Shown in pieces: positions 5,078 to 7,992 of a stretch of 7,992 nt of DNA (its first letter is position 1; each line of letters begins with the position of its first letter). Under the pieces are notes generated by a model, which was not told the origin of the DNA, did not search any database, and was given only the letters and a program-made list of their open reading frames with translations. Origin of the DNA: Anaerolineales bacterium (GTDB taxonomy: Bacteria > Chloroflexota > Anaerolineae > B4-G1 > DUEL01); assembly GCA_015662065.1 (NCBI GenBank), contig DQUX01000378.1, forward strand, positions 1 to 7,992, read 5' to 3'. The position numbers and the translations under genes are program-made.

Positions 5078-7986
5078 TATGCACCCTGCAACACATGCTT
5101 CAGGAACTGTCCCGTGTAGCTGTTCTTCACCCTGGCCACCTGCTCCGGCGTCCCCTCGGCGACGACCTCTCCCCCCCCGTCGCCCCCCTCCGGCCCTAGG
5201 TCGATGATCCAGTCGGCCACCTTGATAATGTCGGGGTGGTGCTCGATGATGACCACCGTGTTGCCCGCGTCGACCAGCCGGTTGAGGACCCTGATCAGTT
5301 TGTCCACATCGGCGGCGTGGAGCCCCACGCTGGGCTCATCCAGCACATAGAGGGTGCGGCCGGTAGCCTTCTTGGAGAGCTCACGAGAGAGCTTCACCCG
5401 CTGCGCCTCCCCGCCGGAGAGGGTCGGTGCGGGCTGGCCCAGGCGGATATAGCCCAGCCCCACGTCCTGGAGGGTTTGAAGCTTGCGCCGGATGGCCGGG
5501 AAGGGGGCGAAGAACTCCGCCGCCTCGTCCACCGTCATATCCAGCACCTCGGCGATGTTCTTCCCCTTGTAGCGCACCTGCAGGGTCTCCCGGTTGTATC
5601 GGCGTCCGTGGCAGACGTCGCAGGGGACGTAGACGTCGGGAAGGAACTGCATCTCGATGCGCAGGGTGCCGTGCCCCTGGCAGGCCTCGCAGCGGCCCCC
5701 CTTCACGTTGAAGGAGAAGCGGCCGGCGCGGTACCCCCGGATCTTGGACTCGGGCAGGGAGGCGAAGAGCTCCCGGATGGGGGTGAAGAGAGTGGTGTAG
5801 GTGGCCGGGTTGGAGCGGGGGGTGCGGCCGATGGGGGATTGGTCGATGCTGATCGCCTTGTCGATGTGCTCAACCCCCTCGATGTGGTCGTGGTCGCCGG
5901 CCGGCTCCCGGGAGCTGTGGAGGATCTGGGCCAGGCGGCGGTACAGGACGTCCACCAGGAGGGTCGATTTGCCGGAGCCGGAGACGCCGGTGATGCAGAC
6001 GAACATCCCCAGGGGGATGCGCACGTCGATATCCTTGAGATTGTGCTGACGGGCGCCACGGATCACCAGGGACTGGCCGTTGCCGGGCCGACGGGTGGGG
6101 GGGACCGGGATGCGGCGGCGGCCAGTGAGGTAGGCACCGGTGAGGCTGGCGGGGTGATCTAAGATGTCTTCCAGGGTCCCGGCGACCACCACCTCCCCCC
6201 CATGCTCCCCGGCCCCCGGCCCCAGGTCGATGACCCAGTCGGCGGCGCGGATCATCGTCTCGTCGTGCTCCACTACCAGAAGGGTGTTGCCCAGGTCCCG
6301 CATTCCCAGGAGAGTGCGGATCAGGCGGGCGTTATCCCGCCGGTGGAGTCCGATGGTCGGTTCGTCCAGCACGTAGAGCACGCCGGTGAGCCGGGAGCCG
6401 ATCTGGGTGGCGAGCCGGATCCGCTGCGCCTCCCCCCCCGCCAGCGTGGCCGCGGTCCGGTCCAGGGTCAGGTAGTCCAGCCCCACGTTGACCATGAACT
6501 GGAGTCGGTCCCGCACCTCCTTGAGAATGCGCCGGGCGATGAGCCATTCCTTCTCGGTGAGAGGGGAGGAGTCGGGTTTCAGGTCCTCAGCCTCAGAGCC
6601 GGAAACCTGAAACCTGAAACCGGACAGCTCATCGACCCACTCCAACAGCCGGCTCACCGGCCACCGGCTGATCTCGTGGATGGACTTGCCGGCGACGGTG
6701 ACGGCGAGGGCCTCCGGGCGCAACCGGGCGCCATTGCAGTCGGGGCAGGGCCGGCGGGTCATGAATTCCTCGATCTTGCCACGGATGTAGTCGGAGGAGG
6801 TATCGCGGTACCGACGTTGGAGGTTAGGGATCACCCCCTCGAAGCGGGTACGGTAGGTGCTGCGCCGTCCGTCCCGGCTGACGTAGTGGACGGAGATCTC
6901 CTCCTCGCCGCTGCCGTAGAGGAGGACGTGTTGTTGCGCGGGGGTCAGCTCCCGCCAGGGCCGGTCGATGGGGATGTGGTAGTGGCGGGTCGTCTCTTCC
7001 AGCAGTTGCCAGTAGTACCCATCATGATTGTGGGTGTTCCAGGCCTGGATCGCCCCTTCTGCCAGGGAGAGGTCCGGGTTGGGAACGATGAGGTCGGGGT
7101 CCAGTTCGGTTCGCATGCCCAGCCCTTGGCAAGTGGGGCAGGCTCCATGGGGGCTGTTGAAGGAGAAGGTGCGCGGCTCGATCTCCGGCAGGCTGCTCCC
7201 GCATATGGGGCAGGCCAAGTGTTCCGAGAAGAGGAGATCCCGGGGCGGGTCGGCGGAGATGTCGTTGATGATGAGGACGCCGTCCCCGAGCCGGAGGGCG
7301 GTCTCTATCGAGTCGGTGAGGCGGGTTGTGAAGGAGGAATCCGCCGTTTCCGGTATGACCAGCCGGTCCACCACCGCCTCGATGGTGTGCATCTTGTACC
7401 GGTCCAGCTCGATCTCCTCGTCCACATCCCGCACCCGTCCGTCCACCCGGACACGGACGAAGCCGGCCTTGCGGATATCCTCGAAGACCGCCTGGTGGTG
7501 GCCCTTGCGGTCCTTAACCAGGGGGGCCAGGACCTGGAAGCGGGTGGAGGGGGGAAGGGCGAGGACGGCGTCCACGATCTGCTGGGCGGATTGGCGGGTG
7601 ACCTCCCGGCCGCAGCGGGGGCAGTGGGGCACGCCGATGCGGGCGTAGAGGAGGCGGAGGTAGTCATACACTTCGGTGACGGTGCCGACGGTGGAGCGGG
7701 GGTTGTGGGAGACCCCCCGCTGGTCGATGGAGATGGCGGGGGAGAGCCCCTCGATCTGGTCCACGTCCGGCTTCTCCATCTGGCCGAGGAACTGGCGGGC
7801 GTAGGCGGAGAGGGACTCGACATAACGGCGCTGGCCTTCGGCGAAGATGGTATCGAAGGCCAGGGAGGACTTGCCGGAGCCGGAGATGCCGGTGACGACC
7901 ACCAGCCGGTTCCGGGGGATCTCCACGGTGATGTCCTTTAGGTTGTGCTCCCGCGCGCCGCGGACGACGATCTTATCATGGGCCAT
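5077..7986 (-). CDS. uvrA: Excinuclease ABC subunit UvrA
   Basis: A 969-residue DNA-damage sensor of nucleotide excision repair; as a dimer it finds bulky lesions and loads UvrB. The first ABC ATPase has Walker A GISGSGKS (33-40), signature LAGGEAQR (515-522, Ala in place of the usual Ser) and Walker B VLYVLDEP (536-543). Zinc module 1 is C259-x2-C262 with C283-x2-C286, and another CPDC lies at 414-417. The second ATPase has Walker A GVSGSGKS (667-674), the UvrA zinc finger C766-x2-C769 / C789-x2-C792, signature LSGGEAQR (856-863) and Walker B LYVLDEP (879-885). The start MAHDKIVVRGAREHNLKD matches the family N-terminus. Only six bases lie upstream, so promoter and ribosome-binding site are not visible. 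It is ~29 residues longer than E. coli UvrA (940). About 17 of these (456-472) are encoded by a repeat element inserted just before the helix leading to the first signature motif. It is the first gene of the operon visible here. Confidence 0.97.
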   Translation of the reverse strand: MAHDKIVVRGAREHNLKDITVEIPRNRLVVVTGISGSGKSSLAFDTIFAEGQRRYVESLSAYARQFLGQMEKPDVDQIEGLSPAISIDQRGVSHNPRSTVGTVTEVYDYLRLLYARIGVPHCPRCGREVTRQSAQQIVDAVLALPPSTRFQVLAPLVKDRKGHHQAVFEDIRKAGFVRVRVDGRVRDVDEEIELDRYKMHTIEAVVDRLVIPETADSSFTTRLTDSIETALRLGDGVLIINDISADPPRDLLFSEHLACPICGSSLPEIEPRTFSFNSPHGACPTCQGLGMRTELDPDLIVPNPDLSLAEGAIQAWNTHNHDGYYWQLLEETTRHYHIPIDRPWRELTPAQQHVLLYGSGEEEISVHYVSRDGRRSTYRTRFEGVIPNLQRRYRDTSSDYIRGKIEEFMTRRPCPDCNGARLRPEALAVTVAGKSIHEISRWPVSRLLEWVDELSGFRFQVSGSEAEDLKPDSSPLTEKEWLIARRILKEVRDRLQFMVNVGLDYLTLDRTAATLAGGEAQRIRLATQIGSRLTGVLYVLDEPTIGLHRRDNARLIRTLLGMRDLGNTLLVVEHDETMIRAADWVIDLGPGAGEHGGEVVVAGTLEDILDHPASLTGAYLTGRRRIPVPPTRRPGNGQSLVIRGARQHNLKDIDVRIPLGMFVCITGVSGSGKSTLLVDVLYRRLAQILHSSREPAGDHDHIEGVEHIDKAISIDQSPIGRTPRSNPATYTTLFTPIRELFASLPESKIRGYRAGRFSFNVKGGRCEACQGHGTLRIEMQFLPDVYVPCDVCHGRRYNRETLQVRYKGKNIAEVLDMTVDEAAEFFAPFPAIRRKLQTLQDVGLGYIRLGQPAPTLSGGEAQRVKLSRELSKKATGRTLYVLDEPSVGLHAADVDKLIRVLNRLVDAGNTVVIIEHHPDIIKVADWIIDLGPEGGDGGGEVVAEGTPEQVARVKNSYTGQFLKHVLQGA
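6573..6623. repeat. Heptamer inverted-repeat element inside uvrA
   Basis: On the plus strand, GGTTTCAGGT (6575-6584) faces its exact reverse complement ACCTGAAACC, present twice in overlap at 6605-6614 and 6612-6621. The right arm is three tandem heptamers GAAACC(T/T/G) at 6602-6622. Between the arms CCTCAG is repeated directly (6585-6590 and 6591-6596). The element is in frame with uvrA: one arm encodes GFRFQVSG and the other EDLKPD, so each peptide is the reverse-complement reading of the other. The base composition (A/T-richer arms) differs from the surrounding uvrA sequence. I recall FQVSG and NLKPET strings in proteins of environmental bacteria as the mark of such elements; this is memory, not a search. 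Confidence 0.75.
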
Positions 7987-7992
7987 ACGTAC

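Noticed and set aside
6202..7941. Long open frame on the plus strand opposite uvrA (579 codons)
   Set aside because: It lies wholly antisense to a clear uvrA. Its translation is rich in Gly, Val, Asp and Pro with no domain pattern. GC-rich third positions leave such frames open by chance.

Overview
The window is high-GC, densely packed bacterial DNA made of two convergent gene sets that meet near position 2,730. The organism is most likely a bacterium of the Chloroflexota (Anaerolineae or Caldilineae-like). This is inference only: it rests on GC-rich codon use, SHOCT-like small proteins beside MFS exporters, and short tandem or palindromic repeats of a kind I recall from such genomes. No rRNA or other phylogenetic marker beyond UvrA is present to confirm it.

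Plus-strand set (1-2705): the 3' end of one major facilitator superfamily (MFS) transporter; a complete MFS_3/EntS-like exporter; a small membrane protein with an N-terminal SHOCT-like helical hairpin; and, after a 153-base gap that folds by hand into a three-way junction, a soluble SHOCT-like protein that appears paralogous to the membrane one. The first three genes are tightly spaced and look like one operon. The last may have its own leader and promoter.

Minus-strand set (7986 down to 2751): uvrA (nucleotide excision repair damage sensor), queG (epoxyqueuosine reductase, last step of queuosine synthesis), a very short NUDIX fragment broken inside its Nudix box, and a zinc ribbon-NUDIX-GNAT fusion protein. 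uvrA and queG overlap by one base. queG and the NUDIX fragment overlap by one or four bases. The fusion gene starts about 27 bases further on behind a strong Shine-Dalgarno. This looks like one translationally coupled operon combining DNA repair, tRNA modification and nucleotide or cofactor clean-up.

The main oddities are: (a) a heptamer-based inverted-repeat element inserted in frame in UvrA; (b) the candidate structured leader before the second SHOCT-like gene; (c) the NUDIX remnant directly upstream of a NUDIX-GNAT fusion; (d) a four-unit tandem nonamer between the two MFS genes; and (e) the paired SHOCT-like proteins. I found no mobile element, CRISPR array, tRNA or rRNA, and no clear novel multi-gene system. 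Most of the window is ordinary housekeeping and transport.
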